Shown here piece by piece: positions 1 through 8,838 of a DNA stretch of 64,000 nucleotides. The translations under genes and the position numbers were made by a program. Origin of the DNA: Ruegeria sp. HKCCD4315 (GTDB lineage Bacteria; Pseudomonadota; Alphaproteobacteria; Rhodobacterales; Rhodobacteraceae); contig NZ_WVRN01000001.1 of assembly GCF_013112245.1 (NCBI RefSeq), positions 1,306,501 to 1,370,500 of the forward strand, read 5' to 3'. Each line of letters opens with the position of its first letter. Within the stretch, counting starts at the first letter, position 1. Under the pieces are notes generated by a model, which searched no databases, was not told where the DNA came from, and saw only the letters and a list, made by a program, of their open reading frames with translations.

Positions 1-923
1 ACGGTGCCGTTCAGCCCAAGAAAGACGCCGCCGTTCACACGCCTTGGGTCGATCCGTTTCTTCAGACGGTTTAGCGAGGTGATCGCCAGAATTGACGCCA
101 GCCGGGACAGCGGAGAATACTTGAACGCCTGGCGCAGCAGGTCACCGATCAGGCTGGCTGTACCCTCACCGGTCTTAATCGCAACATTGCCGGTAAACCC
201 ATCCGTGACAATGACATCTGCCTTATCGCCCGGAATGTCGCTGCCTTCGACAAAGCCCACAAATTCGAAATTTGCCTGCTCTGCAAACTCGGTGATCATT
301 GCGTGCGCTTCTTTCAGCTCGGCGCGGCCCTTGTGTTCTTCGGTGCCGACATTCAGCAACCCAATGCGGGGCCGTGCAAGCGCCATGCCATTGCGCGCAT
401 ATGAAGCGCCCATCAGGGCATATTGCAGCAAATCCTTGGCGTCGGCGCGGACGTCGGCGCCTACGTCGAGCATCACGTTGAACCCCTGAGGGTTGCGCGA
501 AGGCCACAGAATCGCAATGGCCGGGCGGTTCACGCCCGGCAGTTTGCGCAGGCGCATCATCGACAGCGCCATCAGCGCACCGGTGTTTCCACAAGACACC
601 GCACCATGTGCCTCGCCCTGGCGCACAGCCTCCAGCGTGGACCACATCGAAGTTTGCTTGCCGTTGCGCACAACCTGACTTGGCTTGTCCTCCATCGTGA
701 CGACGTCCGGACAATCACGAAAAACGACGCGCCCCTCAAGGACACGCCGTTTTGCGACTAGCTTTCGCAGGACCTGCTCGGGACCGTGCAGCAAGAACCC
801 AATATCCGGGTTCTTGTCAGCCGACTTCGCCAGACCGGCAACAACAACTGCGGGACCCTCATCCCCACCCATGGCGTCGACCGAGATGGTGATCCGTCCG
901 GCGTGCGTGGGCTGTTCAGTCAT
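1..923 (-). CDS. plsX: Phosphate acyltransferase PlsX (3' end outside window)
   Basis: PlsX makes acyl-phosphate from acyl-ACP, the first step of the PlsX/PlsY route to phosphatidic acid, at the inner face of the membrane. I read an open frame on the minus strand from an ATG at 923 to the window edge, about 307 residues. It contains the family's SVDAMGGDEGP block near residues 14-24, SCGNTGALMAL, NVGTEEHKG and the C-terminal GGVFLGLNG block. Only the last few residues are missing. It lies 24 bases downstream of rpmF and is probably co-transcribed with it; fabH usually follows, beyond this window. No internal stop was seen. Confidence 0.95.
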   Translation of the reverse strand, partial: MTEQPTHAGRITISVDAMGGDEGPAVVVAGLAKSADKNPDIGFLLHGPEQVLRKLVAKRRVLEGRVVFRDCPDVVTMEDKPSQVVRNGKQTSMWSTLEAVRQGEAHGAVSCGNTGALMALSMMRLRKLPGVNRPAIAILWPSRNPQGFNVMLDVGADVRADAKDLLQYALMGASYARNGMALARPRIGLLNVGTEEHKGRAELKEAHAMITEFAEQANFEFVGFVEGSDIPGDKADVIVTDGFTGNVAIKTGEGTASLIGDLLRQAFKYSPLSRLASILAITSLNRLKKRIDPRRVNGGVFLGLNGT

Positions 924-947
924 GCCTCGGCCTGCGCTCAATCAGGC

Positions 948-1154
948 TTAGGCTGCGTCTTCGTCCAGGTCGATTTCGTCGGCCTGTGCGACGACTTCAC
1001 GATCATCATAGTGGCCGCAGGATGCGCAAACGTGATGCGGGCGCTTCAGCTCGCCACAGTTGGGGCATTCGTTCGGGTTTGCAGCAACCAGAGCGTCGTG
1101 TGCGCGGCGGTTGTTGCGACGCGACTTGGAAACTTTGTTCTGTTGGACGGCCAT
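948..1154 (-). CDS. rpmF: 50S ribosomal protein L32
   Basis: This 68-residue basic protein matches bacterial L32. It starts [17 protein letters not shown] and carries the paired CPNC and CASC motifs of the zinc-binding form, followed by an acidic tail. L32 is part of the large ribosomal subunit. The order DUF177-rpmF-plsX on one strand is the classic bacterial arrangement that ties ribosome production to lipid synthesis. A possible promoter stands about 85 bases upstream. Confidence 0.97.
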   Translation of the reverse strand: MAVQQNKVSKSRRNNRRAHDALVAANPNECPNCGELKRPHHVCASCGHYDDREVVAQADEIDLDEDAA

Positions 1155-1236
1155 GGTCTCAACCTTTGTCTACTGAGGGTCAGCAGATTCGCCGCCGACC
1201 GGGTTTCATATTTCGTTTTATCGTGGTTTGACGCGC

Positions 1237-1265
1237 GTTTAGGCGACCAGCCCCGCAATGTCCAA
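1237..1265 (-). promoter_or_regulatory. Possible sigma-70 promoter for rpmF-plsX
   Basis: On the minus strand TTGGAC (1265-1260) is followed after 17 bases by CTAAAC (1242-1237), about 85 bases before the rpmF start. Spacing is ideal, but the hexamers are only partial matches to consensus, so this is a prediction. Confidence 0.35.
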
Positions 1266-1359
1266 CCCAAAATCCGATGAGCGCGCGAAAATACTGCGAT
1301 TCTCGTCATGTTCAAGCGATTTTTCTGGCCGCCTGCTATGACAGGAAATCAGCCCCCTG

Positions 1360-1896
1360 TCACTCGTCTTTTTTCAGCGCGTCGCGCAAACCCGCCAATC
1401 CGGCAAATGGCTTGACGTCTTCGTCGGTCATGGCCTGTTTGCCTGGCTCTGTATAGTCGACCTGGCCCAGTTCTGCCCCGTCCTTGCGTGGGTATTGCGG
1501 CAATGCCAGCGCCAGCGCCTCGACCATGACCAGTGCCGGATCAATCTCGGGACCCAGCGGTTCGGATTCGTCATCTTCGGGGATCTCGAACTCGGGTTCA
1601 TCAGGATCGGTCCAATCGGACAGAAAGGTGCGATGAACCGGGACATCAATACGGGTTGTGACAGGGTCGAGGGTCACGACGCAGGGCTGGATGACAGTGG
1701 CTCCAAGCTTGCCGTTGAGAACCCAGTCGCGCTTGCCCTGCGCTCGGACCTCTCCGACAAAGCTGAGCTTGCGCAAACCCAGCAATCCCAGATCTTGCCG
1801 AATCTCGTCCAACGAAGCGGCAGAAGGGCGCAGATCGAACGGTGTTGGAGCGTTCTGAGGCAGATCGGCCACCCGAAGTGATGTAAGGTTGCTCAT
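1360..1896 (-). CDS. DUF177 (YceD family) protein
   Basis: This 178-residue protein belongs to the YceD/DUF177 family, whose gene almost always precedes rpmF. Family members are linked to 23S rRNA or 50S maturation, but the biochemical role is not settled. The expected features are visible: an N-terminal beta-rich half, the CVVTLDPV stretch around residues 72-79, an acidic linker (DEPEFEIPEDDESEP) and a C-terminal KPFAGLAGLRDALKK motif. It is divergent from bamE, with 85 bases between the two starts, and is followed by rpmF after a 205-base gap that holds rpmF's own likely promoter. Confidence 0.85.
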   Translation of the reverse strand: MSNLTSLRVADLPQNAPTPFDLRPSAASLDEIRQDLGLLGLRKLSFVGEVRAQGKRDWVLNGKLGATVIQPCVVTLDPVTTRIDVPVHRTFLSDWTDPDEPEFEIPEDDESEPLGPEIDPALVMVEALALALPQYPRKDGAELGQVDYTEPGKQAMTDEDVKPFAGLAGLRDALKKDE

Positions 1897-1915
1897 TTGT
1901 GAGCCTTTCTATGTG

Positions 1916-1944
1916 TTGAACCGTGGCAGCGGTTTCTGTAATCG
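1916..1944 (+). promoter_or_regulatory. Possible promoter for bamE
   Basis: TTGAAC (1916-1921) and TAATCG (1939-1944) are separated by exactly 17 bases, about 38 bases before the bamE start. This is a reasonable sigma-70-type match in the DUF177/bamE divergent gap. Prediction only. Confidence 0.4.
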
Positions 1945-1981
1945 GATAGAAGCCGCAAGAGGCCAAGGCAAGAGGGTGCAT

Positions 1982-2455
1982 ATGTTGAAGGTAATGAACC
2001 GGTTGAAACCAGCGACAAAATCGCTTGTGTTTGTTGCCTGTCTGGCTGCGGTCGGGGCCTGTACGCCCATCTTCAAGAATCACGGCTATGTCCCCCCGGC
2101 CGAGGAACTGGCGGAAATCAAGGTTGGCGTCGATACGCGCGACACCGTGGAAGAAGCCATCGGTGCTCCGGGCGCTTCGGGTGTGGTGCGGGATTCAGGC
2201 TTTTACTATGTCCGCTCGCGGGTGCGGCACTACGGCCCGAAACGGCCTGAGGTCGTATCGCGTGAACTGGTTGCCATCAGCTTTGACCAACGTGGCGTGG
2301 TCAGAAACATCGAGCGTTTTGGCCTGGAAGACGGGATCGTGATTCCCCTGGAACGCCGTGTGACTGATTCCAACGTTCAGGACAAAGGCTTCCTGCGTCA
2401 GCTGCTTGGCAATATCGGCAACTTCAACCCGGCTAACATTCCGGGTGCCAACTAA
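1982..2455 (+). CDS. bamE: Outer membrane assembly lipoprotein BamE (SmpA/OmlA)
   Basis: BamE is a small lipoprotein of the BAM complex, which folds beta-barrel proteins into the outer membrane. The frame stays open upstream, but I chose the ATG at 1982 because AGAGGG lies five bases before it and because it gives a clean lipoprotein signal: a basic start, a hydrophobic run and the lipobox AVGAC with Cys near residue 27. The mature part has the SmpA/OmlA pattern: KVGVDTRDTVEEAIGAPGASG, then a tyrosine-rich YYVRSR stretch and FDQRGVVRNIERF. Length is 157 residues, usual for alphaproteobacterial members. It acts with other Bam proteins and SurA (gene at 31.5 kb). Confidence 0.9.
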   Translation: MLKVMNRLKPATKSLVFVACLAAVGACTPIFKNHGYVPPAEELAEIKVGVDTRDTVEEAIGAPGASGVVRDSGFYYVRSRVRHYGPKRPEVVSRELVAISFDQRGVVRNIERFGLEDGIVIPLERRVTDSNVQDKGFLRQLLGNIGNFNPANIPGAN

Positions 2456-2555
2456 TTCGGTCTGCTGACTTGCGTTGGTCACAAGACGGTCACATGTCTT
2501 GTGTCAGCGAGGTCATGAAGACAACATTGGGTCGGCAACCCCGGAGGATGCGACC

Positions 2556-3296
2556 GTGGCGACAGCGGTTTTGTTGAGCAAAGGGCGCTATCGCGCCCGA
2601 TTGGCGCAGTCGGCTGAAGACATCAGTGCCGCACAGGCATTGCGCACACAGGCTTTTGGCACTCAGCAGCTGGACACTGATGCGTTCGACAGGCGGTGTT
2701 GCCACGTTTTGGTCGAGGACATGCGCACTGACGCGCGGCTTGTCTGTTGTTTTCGTATGATGAGTATGGATCACGGTCGAGAAGTCGGGCGCAGCTATTC
2801 TGCGCAGTTCTACGACCTAAGCTCGCTTGAGGGTTTCAACGGCAGAATGGTCGAGATGGGGCGGTTCTGTGTCCACCCCGATTGCAGTGATCCCGATATT
2901 CTGCGCGTCGCGTGGGGTGCGATGACTGCTTATGTGGATCAGAACGGCGTTGAGATGTTGTTTGGGTGTTCGTCCTTTGCCGGTACCGAGACCGAACAGT
3001 ACCTGGACGCGTTTGCGATGCTCAAACACCGTCATCTGGCCCCAAAACGATGGCTGCCGCGGGTGAAGGCACCGGATGTTTTTCGCTTTGCCACGCGTTT
3101 GCGGCGCAGGCCGGATCTGAAGCAGGCGATGTTACGAATGCCGCCTTTGTTGCGGACCTATCTGATGATGGGTGGCTGGGTCAGTGATCACGCGGTTGTG
3201 GATCGCGACATGAACACGCTGCACGTTTTTACCGGGTTGGAAATCCGGGCGATTCCCCCAGCGCGGAAACGTCTGCTGCGGGCGGTGGCCCGGTAG
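2556..3296 (+). CDS. olsB: L-ornithine N-alpha-acyltransferase (OlsB-like)
   Basis: OlsB transfers a 3-hydroxyacyl group from acyl-ACP to ornithine, the first step of ornithine lipid synthesis, a phosphorus-free membrane lipid common in roseobacters. The 246-residue product shows the acetyltransferase_5 fold pattern: LRTQAF, then VEMGRFCVHPD near the middle, GCSSFAGT and a C-terminal lysine/arginine-rich part ending FTGLEIRAIPPARK. I place the start at GTG 2556 because GGAGG (2543-2547) sits eight bases before it; the frame is open 81 bases further upstream without a better site. The partner O-acyltransferase olsA is not adjacent. Confidence 0.85.
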   Translation: MATAVLLSKGRYRARLAQSAEDISAAQALRTQAFGTQQLDTDAFDRRCCHVLVEDMRTDARLVCCFRMMSMDHGREVGRSYSAQFYDLSSLEGFNGRMVEMGRFCVHPDCSDPDILRVAWGAMTAYVDQNGVEMLFGCSSFAGTETEQYLDAFAMLKHRHLAPKRWLPRVKAPDVFRFATRLRRRPDLKQAMLRMPPLLRTYLMMGGWVSDHAVVDRDMNTLHVFTGLEIRAIPPARKRLLRAVAR

Positions 3297-3321
3297 TTTG
3301 AGTATTTTCGAAAAGGTGAAG
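3297..3321 (+). repeat. Degenerate copy of the 3'-end hairpin/T-run element
   Basis: Directly after the olsB stop lies TTTGAGTATTTTCG followed by AAAAGGTGAAG. It matches the single-stranded half of the element seen intact at 59638-59687 (GAGTATTTTTGAAAAGATGAAG), but the hairpin half is absent. It looks like a remnant. Confidence 0.45.
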
Positions 3322-3364
3322 CTGGGGCGTTGACGCAGTGTGACTGCCGGTTTAGCTGGCGGGC

Positions 3365-5173
3365 ATGGCGAGAATTCCTTTGTTGCAGATGTCCGGCATT
3401 TCCCTGACCTTCGGGGGCGATCCGGTGTTTTCCGATCTTGATCTGGTTGTCCAACCCGGTGACCGCGTGGCACTGGTGGGGCGCAATGGGTCGGGCAAAT
3501 CGACCCTTATGAAAGTGATGGCGGGACTGGTTGAAGCTGATCAGGGCGAGATCGTTGTACCGCCGGGGAAATCCGTAGGGTATATGGAGCAAGACCCAAC
3601 GATGGAGGGGTTTGCAACTCTGGGGGACTATGCCTCTAGTGGGTTGGAGCCGGGCGAATTGTACAAGGTGGAACGGGCGGGTGAAGGGCTGAAGTTCGAT
3701 CCTTCTCGCCCCGTTGAGACAGCCTCGGGTGGGGAACGGCGACGGGCAGCATTGGCCAAGTTGATGGCTGAAGCCCCCGATCTGATGCTGCTGGACGAGC
3801 CAACCAACCATTTGGATATTGAAGCCATCGCGTGGCTGGAGCGCGAACTAGGATCAACCCGGGCGGCTTTTGTATTGATCTCGCACGACAGGGCATTTTT
3901 GCGGGCACTGACGCGGGCGACGCTTTGGATCGACCGAGGGGCTGTCAGACGGCAGGAGCAGGGTTTTGATGCGTTTGAGTCCTGGCGGGACAAGGTCTGG
4001 GAAGAAGAAGACCAACAGCGTCACAAGTTGAATCGGTTGATCAAATCCGAAGCGAAATGGGCAGTCGAGGGCATCAGCGCCCGGCGCAAACGCAATCAGG
4101 GCAGGGTACGGGCCTTGCAAGCGTTGCGGGCGGAAAAGGCGGCGCAGATCAAACGTCAGGGTTCCGCTGCCATGACGCTTGAAGCGGGGCCAAAGTCGGG
4201 TCGTAAGGTCATTGAGGCCAAGGGCTTGGCCAAGGGGTTCGACGACAAGCAGATTGTTCGGAATTTTGACCTTCTGGTGCAGCGCGGTGATCGCGTGGCG
4301 TTTGTCGGACCTAATGGGGTGGGCAAGACTACGCTGCTGAAAATGCTGTTGAGACAGGTGGAGCCGGATGAGGGTTCGGTTTCGTTGGGCACCAACCTTG
4401 AGATCGCTGTGTTCGACCAAACTCGCGCTCAACTGGATCCCGAGATGTCCCTTTGGGACAGTTTGACCGGTGACCCCGAGATGCGGGTGTCGGGTAAGGC
4501 CGATCAGGTGATGGTGGGCGGACAGCCCAAGCACGTCGTTGGCTATCTCAAGGAATTTCTGTTTGACGAACGGCAGGCAAGAGCGGCCGTTAAGTCCCTG
4601 TCTGGTGGCGAAAAAGCACGGCTATTGCTGGCGAAGCTGATGGCGAAATCCTCGAACCTTTTGGTGCTGGACGAACCGACCAACGATCTGGATGTCGAGA
4701 CACTGGACTTGTTGCAGGAGCTTTTGGACGATTACGACGGCACGGTTCTGTTGGTCAGCCACGACCGGGATTTTCTGGACCGTGTGGCCACGACGACCAT
4801 TGCGATGGAGGGCAATGGGCGCGCCACGGTTTATGCCGGTGGGTGGTCGGATTACATCGCGCAACGCGGTGATGTGACGGGCAAAAAAGAAGAAAAAGCA
4901 AAAGCTTCAAAGCCAAAGGTCAAGCAAGAGGCCAAGCCGAAATCGGGTCTGTCTTTCTCGGAAAAACACAGATTGGAAAAACTGCCCGTCGAGATCGCGC
5001 GCCTGGAGGCCGAGATCGCCAAGCTGGAAGAGTTGATGTCTGATCCCGAACTGTTCACCCGCGAGCCTGTCAAGTTCCAGAAGGCCACCGACGCTTTGGT
5101 GGAGCGGCAAGAAAAGCTTTCGGCTGCAGAGGAAGAGTGGCTAATGCTCGAAGAAAAGGCTGAAAGCGCTTAA
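3365..5173 (+). CDS. uup: ABC-F family ATPase, Uup type
   Basis: This 602-residue soluble protein has two ABC ATPase domains and no membrane segments, which marks it as ABC-F, a family acting on ribosomes or nucleic acids rather than in transport. Walker A motifs are GRNGSGKS (39-46) and GPNGVGKT (315-322); both signature motifs (ASGGERRR, LSGGEKAR) and Walker B sequences with DEPTNHLD and DEPTNDLD are intact. A basic linker (RRKRNQGRVRALQ) joins the halves. The last 80 residues form a charged coiled coil starting at LSFSEKHRLEKLP, the mark of Uup, so I prefer Uup over EttA or YbiT. Its stop overlaps the convergent acetyltransferase stop in a shared TTAA. Confidence 0.88.
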   Translation: MARIPLLQMSGISLTFGGDPVFSDLDLVVQPGDRVALVGRNGSGKSTLMKVMAGLVEADQGEIVVPPGKSVGYMEQDPTMEGFATLGDYASSGLEPGELYKVERAGEGLKFDPSRPVETASGGERRRAALAKLMAEAPDLMLLDEPTNHLDIEAIAWLERELGSTRAAFVLISHDRAFLRALTRATLWIDRGAVRRQEQGFDAFESWRDKVWEEEDQQRHKLNRLIKSEAKWAVEGISARRKRNQGRVRALQALRAEKAAQIKRQGSAAMTLEAGPKSGRKVIEAKGLAKGFDDKQIVRNFDLLVQRGDRVAFVGPNGVGKTTLLKMLLRQVEPDEGSVSLGTNLEIAVFDQTRAQLDPEMSLWDSLTGDPEMRVSGKADQVMVGGQPKHVVGYLKEFLFDERQARAAVKSLSGGEKARLLLAKLMAKSSNLLVLDEPTNDLDVETLDLLQELLDDYDGTVLLVSHDRDFLDRVATTTIAMEGNGRATVYAGGWSDYIAQRGDVTGKKEEKAKASKPKVKQEAKPKSGLSFSEKHRLEKLPVEIARLEAEIAKLEELMSDPELFTREPVKFQKATDALVERQEKLSAAEEEWLMLEEKAESA

Positions 5174-5718
5174 GGCTTCAGACCTCTGGCAGGGTTTCCT
5201 GCGACTGTCTCTCCGGCGGGAACGTTTTTGGTGACGACGCTGCCTGCGCCAATCGTGGCATTGTCGCCGATAGTGACGCCGGGCAACAGGATCGCGCCAC
5301 CACCGACCCACACATGTTTGCCTATTGTAACCGGCAAGCCGATTTCCAGCCCTTGCGCCCGTTCAGCCGGGTCCTTGGCGTGTTGGGCGCAATAGATCTG
5401 GACATGGGGGCCAAACATTGAGTCGTCCCCGATCCGTACCGGGGCTGTGTCCAATACCACGCAGCCCGCGTTGAAATAGACCCGGTTGCCCAGATGGATG
5501 TTCATCCCATAGGCGCAATGAAACGGGGCTTCGAGGAAACAGTCTTCGCCTACTTGACCCAGCAAGGCACGTAGCTCTGGTGCCATCGCGCCGCGTGCGT
5601 CGGGTGGGCAATTGTTGTGCGCGTGAACGGCGTGTCTCGCTTGCGCGCGTAAGGCATCAAGTTCCGGGTCCAGACAGCAATACCATTGACCGGACTGCAT
5701 TTTTTCACGTTCCGACAT
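5170..5718 (-). CDS. Sugar O-acetyltransferase (maltose/galactoside acetyltransferase family)
   Basis: The 182-residue product is a left-handed parallel beta-helix acetyltransferase that uses acetyl-CoA. It has the N-terminal Mac domain (MQSGQWYCCLDPELDALRAQAR), hexapeptide repeats from about residue 70 (GMNIHLGNRVYFN, VRIGDDSMFGPHVQI) and the catalytic-histidine region YCAQHAKDP around 110-118, ending GETVAGNPARGLK. It resembles Maa (maltose O-acetyltransferase); the true acceptor sugar cannot be read from sequence. Its stop overlaps that of the ABC-F gene, and nine bases separate its start from the stop of the upstream SDR, so these two minus-strand genes probably share a transcript. Confidence 0.85.
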   Translation of the reverse strand: MSEREKMQSGQWYCCLDPELDALRAQARHAVHAHNNCPPDARGAMAPELRALLGQVGEDCFLEAPFHCAYGMNIHLGNRVYFNAGCVVLDTAPVRIGDDSMFGPHVQIYCAQHAKDPAERAQGLEIGLPVTIGKHVWVGGGAILLPGVTIGDNATIGAGSVVTKNVPAGETVAGNPARGLKP

Positions 5719-5727
5719 GGGGCAGGT

Positions 5728-6483
5728 TTAGCGCATGCGCAGGGCGCCGTCGACGCGGATGACCTCACCATTCAGATAACCCATCTCGACAATGAAACCG
5801 GCCAGACGACCGTATTCCTTCGGGTCGCCCAAACGGGGCGGGTTCGGGACGTCAGCAGCGAGCTGTTGTTGTACCTCTTCGGGCAGGCCAGCCAGCATCG
5901 GTGTCATGAAGATGCCGGGTGCAATTGTCATGACGCGAATGCCGGTTGAGGCTAGATCACGGGCCATCGGAAGGGTCATGCCGACGACACCGCCTTTGGA
6001 CGCTGCGTAGGCCGCCTGACCCTTTTGCCCGTCATAGGCGGCGATAGAGGCGGTGTTGATGATTACACCACGCGCGCCATCGGACTCGGGGTCATTCCTG
6101 GCCATCTCGGCGACGGCAAGACGAGACACGTTGAAAGTGCCGACCAGATTGATGTCGATGGTGCGCTGAAAGGCATCCAAAGGGTGGGGACCATCCTTAC
6201 CGACCGTTTTGATGCCATACGCGATGCCCGCGCAATTTACGGCAGCAGTGATCTTGCCCATCTTCTCCACGCCATGGCGCACGGCGGCAGCCACCGAATC
6301 TTCATCAGTCACGTCCGTCTGCGCGAAGTGACCCCCGATTTCGGCAGCGACCTTTGCGCCGCGATCCGCGTCGCGGTCCAGAATGGTAACCTGCGCACCT
6401 TCAGAGGCAAAATAGCGGGCCGTGGCTTCGCCGAGACCGGAAGCGCCGCCGGTGACGAGTGCTGCTGTGGTGGACAGGTGCAT
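5728..6483 (-). CDS. SDR, 3-hydroxyacyl-CoA dehydrogenase type-2-like
   Basis: This 251-residue classical SDR has the NAD site TGGASGLG (11-18), NCAG, the catalytic Ser region [14 protein letters not shown] and YAASK. The insert [15 protein letters not shown] and the ending [15 protein letters not shown] match the type-2 3-hydroxyacyl-CoA dehydrogenase (HSD17B10-like) group, which oxidises short or branched 3-hydroxyacyl-CoAs in beta-oxidation and isoleucine breakdown. I start at ATG 6483, preceded by GGGAGGAG. An inverted repeat of TetR type lies between this start and any promoter, so control by an acyl-CoA-sensing repressor is plausible. Exact substrate is unproven. Confidence 0.82.
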   Translation of the reverse strand: MHLSTTAALVTGGASGLGEATARYFASEGAQVTILDRDADRGAKVAAEIGGHFAQTDVTDEDSVAAAVRHGVEKMGKITAAVNCAGIAYGIKTVGKDGPHPLDAFQRTIDINLVGTFNVSRLAVAEMARNDPESDGARGVIINTASIAAYDGQKGQAAYAASKGGVVGMTLPMARDLASTGIRVMTIAPGIFMTPMLAGLPEEVQQQLAADVPNPPRLGDPKEYGRLAGFIVEMGYLNGEVIRVDGALRMR

Positions 6484-6504
6484 GGTGAACTCCTCCCAGA
6501 GATA

Positions 6505-6518
6505 TGAACACTTGTTCA
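6505..6518. promoter_or_regulatory. Inverted repeat, candidate TetR-type operator
   Basis: TGAACA, two bases, TGTTCA lies 21 bases upstream of the SDR start at 6483 and just upstream of its ribosome binding site. Position and symmetry fit a repressor site; no TetR gene is in the window. Confidence 0.45.
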
Positions 6519-6684
6519 ATAACTGCTACGCGGGGGTGGTGTCCACACTTTTGATGATGACGCTGCCCATCCGGGCTGTGCTTGCGTTCCTGAAGACAAA
6601 TTAATCCGACCCTCACGAAAACGCGCCTGTTTGTGAGTGAAGATGTTGGGGCCGTCATGTGTTTTTTCGCCAGGAGGTCCTGAT

Positions 6685-7506
6685 ATGGTTATGAGTAAGA
6701 AACAAACGCTGGGCGCTGTATTTGTCGCGCCTGTTTTTGGATTGGTGATGATTGGCAGTGCATCTGCTGCACCGGAAACCTGTACTGGAAAAACAGCCCG
6801 CAGCCTGGCGAATGCCGGGGATTATGCGGGCCTATGTGATTGTGTGCAGGTGACGCCGAGTTTTCTGGACAGGCTTCAGAGACGGTCGGATTTCGAGACA
6901 ACGTTGGACGTGACCGGGGCACAGTGTCCGGGTCTCGCCGCGCTACTGACGGACTTGCCGACGGCAAGCCTTTCGGGATCAAGTGAAAACCGTGGTGAAA
7001 GCCGGGGATCTGAACCGATTGGTGAAGCGTTTGCAGATGCAGGAAGTCCAGGATCGCCAGGCGGTGGTGAACCCGGAGATGGCGACGACCCGAGCGATGG
7101 TGGCGGTCCCGGTGACAGTGGTGATCCTGGTGATGCCGGCGGACCGGGTGATGGCGGCGGACCCGGTGATGGTGGTGAACCCGGTGATGGTGGCGAACCG
7201 GGTGATGGCGGTGGACCCGGAGACGGTGGTGAACCCGGTGATGGCGGTGGACCCGGAGACGGTGGTGAACCCGGTGATGGCGGCGGAAAAGGCGGCGGCA
7301 AGGGAGAAGGTAAAGGCAAAGGCGGCGGCAAAGGCGGCGAAGGTAAAGGTAAAGGCGGCAAAGGCGGCAGCAAAGGCAACAACGGTAGCGGGAATGGCGG
7401 CGAAGGCAGCAGCCCGGGCCGGGGCAACAACGCCAACAATGACGAAGGCGGCGATGACCGGAACGGTCGTGGCGGCGGTCGAGGGGGCGGAAAGGGACTT
7501 AGGTAA
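6685..7506 (+). CDS. Secreted glycine-rich hexapeptide-repeat protein
   Basis: Function unknown. I start at ATG 6685 because AGGAGG is seven bases upstream; it gives a signal peptide ending near GSASA followed by APETC. Mature residues to about 95 form a small domain with four cysteines (ETC, LCDC, AQC). Then come ten tandem six-residue units of the form PGDGGE/G (7108-7287), strongly acidic, followed by a lysine-rich tail (GGGKGEGKGKGGGKG) and an arginine/asparagine-glycine end. The polypeptide is thus a compact head with a flexible tail whose charge switches from negative to positive. A strong terminator follows. It may be exported or cell-surface material; that is inference. Confidence 0.75.
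   Translation: MVMSKKQTLGAVFVAPVFGLVMIGSASAAPETCTGKTARSLANAGDYAGLCDCVQVTPSFLDRLQRRSDFETTLDVTGAQCPGLAALLTDLPTASLSGSSENRGESRGSEPIGEAFADAGSPGSPGGGEPGDGDDPSDGGGPGDSGDPGDAGGPGDGGGPGDGGEPGDGGEPGDGGGPGDGGEPGDGGGPGDGGEPGDGGGKGGGKGEGKGKGGGKGGEGKGKGGKGGSKGNNGSGNGGEGSSPGRGNNANNDEGGDDRNGRGGGRGGGKGLR
7108..7287 (+). repeat. Ten in-frame 18-bp tandem repeats
   Basis: Ten consecutive 18-base units encode PGDSGD, PGDAGG, then eight PGDGGG or PGDGGE units. The later units are nearly identical in DNA, with the E and G forms alternating, which suggests recent expansion by slippage or unequal exchange. Confidence 0.9.
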
Positions 7507-7530
7507 ACACCCCGTCTTACGAAGCAACAC

Positions 7531-7557
7531 GGCCACCCGATTGGGTGGCCGTTTTTT
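7531..7557 (+). terminator. Rho-independent terminator after the glycine-rich gene
   Basis: GGCCACCC and GGGTGGCC form a perfect 8-bp stem with a GATT loop, followed by GTTTTTT. It acts for the plus strand; no T run follows on the minus strand. Confidence 0.92.
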
Positions 7558-7584
7558 GCTTTGCCTCTTCTGATTGAGGCCTTG

Positions 7585-8838
7585 TCAGCCGAGCTGAACC
7601 AGCGCGTGGCGCTTTTTGCCAGCGCTCAGCTTGATGGGCGATGACAGCGCGCCTGCGTCGATCATCAGCCCTGCATCGGTCAGCGGAGCATCATCCAGCT
7701 TGGCCCCGTTCTCGGCGATCAGGCGCTTGGCCTCTTTGCCGGATTTTGCCAAACCCGATTTGACGATGATCTGCACGATGGACATGCCGTCACCCAATTC
7801 GTCAGGGCTGAGGGTCAGTGTTGGCAGATCTCCACCAACGCCGCCTTTCTCGAACACTTCACGCGCGGTCGCTTCGGCGTTGGCCGCAGCCTGCGCGCCA
7901 TGCAGCAGGGTTGTGACCTCATTGGCCAGACGGATTTTGGCTTCATTGATCTCGGACCCGGCAAGGGCGCCCAGACGATCGCACTCATCCACCGGCAATT
8001 CAGTGTAGAGCTTCAGAAACCGGCCCACATCCGCGTCGGTTGTGTTGCGCCAGAACTGCCAGAACTCATAGGGCGAGCGCATCTCAGCGTTCAGCCAGAC
8101 CGCACCGTCCTGAGACTTGCCCATTTTCTTGCCGTCACTGGTGGTCAGCAGAGGCGAGGTCAGGCCGTAGATCTCGTGATCCAGCACGCGGCGGGTCAGG
8201 TCGATGCCGTTGACGATGTTGCCCCACTGATCCGAGCCGCCCATCTGCAGAACGCAGCCATAGCGGCGGTTCAGTTCCAGGAAGTCATAAGCCTGAAGGA
8301 TCATGTAGTTAAACTCGAGGAAGCTCAGCGACTGCTCACGATCCAGCCGCGACTTCACAGACTCAAACGACAGCATCCGGTTGACCGAGAAATGGCGCCC
8401 GATATCCCGGAGAAAATCGAGGTAGTTCAGATCGTCCAGCCATTCGGCATTGTTCAGCATAAGCGCCTTGTTCTCGGCGTCCGTGTCATAGTCGATATAG
8501 GCGGCGAACACCTTCTTGATGCCCGAGATGTTCTCGTCGATCTGTTCGGGGCCCAGCAGGGGGCGTTCATCCGCGCGGAACGACGGATCGCCCACCTTGG
8601 TCGTCCCACCGCCCATCAGGGTGATCGGCTGGTGGCCGGTTTTCTGGAACCAGCGCAGCATCATGATCTGGATCAGGCTGCCCACATGCAACGACTTGGC
8701 CGTTGCATCAAAGCCGATATAGGCCGGTTTGCACCCACTGATCAGCGCGTCGTCAAGGCCCTGATAATCGGTGCAGTCGGCGAGAAAGCCGCGCTCGATC
8801 ATCGTGGCGATGAAATCCGATTTGGGGTGGTAGGTCAT
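7585..8838 (-). CDS. tyrS: Tyrosyl-tRNA synthetase
   Basis: TyrS charges tRNA-Tyr in the cytoplasm. The 417-residue product has the class I signature HVGS (51-54, the HIGH motif), GGSDQWGN (200-207) in the tyrosine pocket, and KMGKS (238-242, the KMSKS motif). A C-terminal S4-type RNA-binding domain covers about residues 350-417 ([21 protein letters not shown]). Length and domain order are those of ordinary TyrS. It is divergent from anmK with 243 bases between; I see no T-box or other leader structure there. Confidence 0.97.
   Translation of the reverse strand: MTYHPKSDFIATMIERGFLADCTDYQGLDDALISGCKPAYIGFDATAKSLHVGSLIQIMMLRWFQKTGHQPITLMGGGTTKVGDPSFRADERPLLGPEQIDENISGIKKVFAAYIDYDTDAENKALMLNNAEWLDDLNYLDFLRDIGRHFSVNRMLSFESVKSRLDREQSLSFLEFNYMILQAYDFLELNRRYGCVLQMGGSDQWGNIVNGIDLTRRVLDHEIYGLTSPLLTTSDGKKMGKSQDGAVWLNAEMRSPYEFWQFWRNTTDADVGRFLKLYTELPVDECDRLGALAGSEINEAKIRLANEVTTLLHGAQAAANAEATAREVFEKGGVGGDLPTLTLSPDELGDGMSIVQIIVKSGLAKSGKEAKRLIAENGAKLDDAPLTDAGLMIDAGALSSPIKLSAGKKRHALVQLG

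Noticed and set aside
6876..7536. Proline-rich or valine/alanine-rich frames in the glycine-rich gene region
   Set aside because: They are other frames of the same 18-bp repeats. Only the plus-strand frame has a ribosome binding site, signal peptide and fitting terminator.
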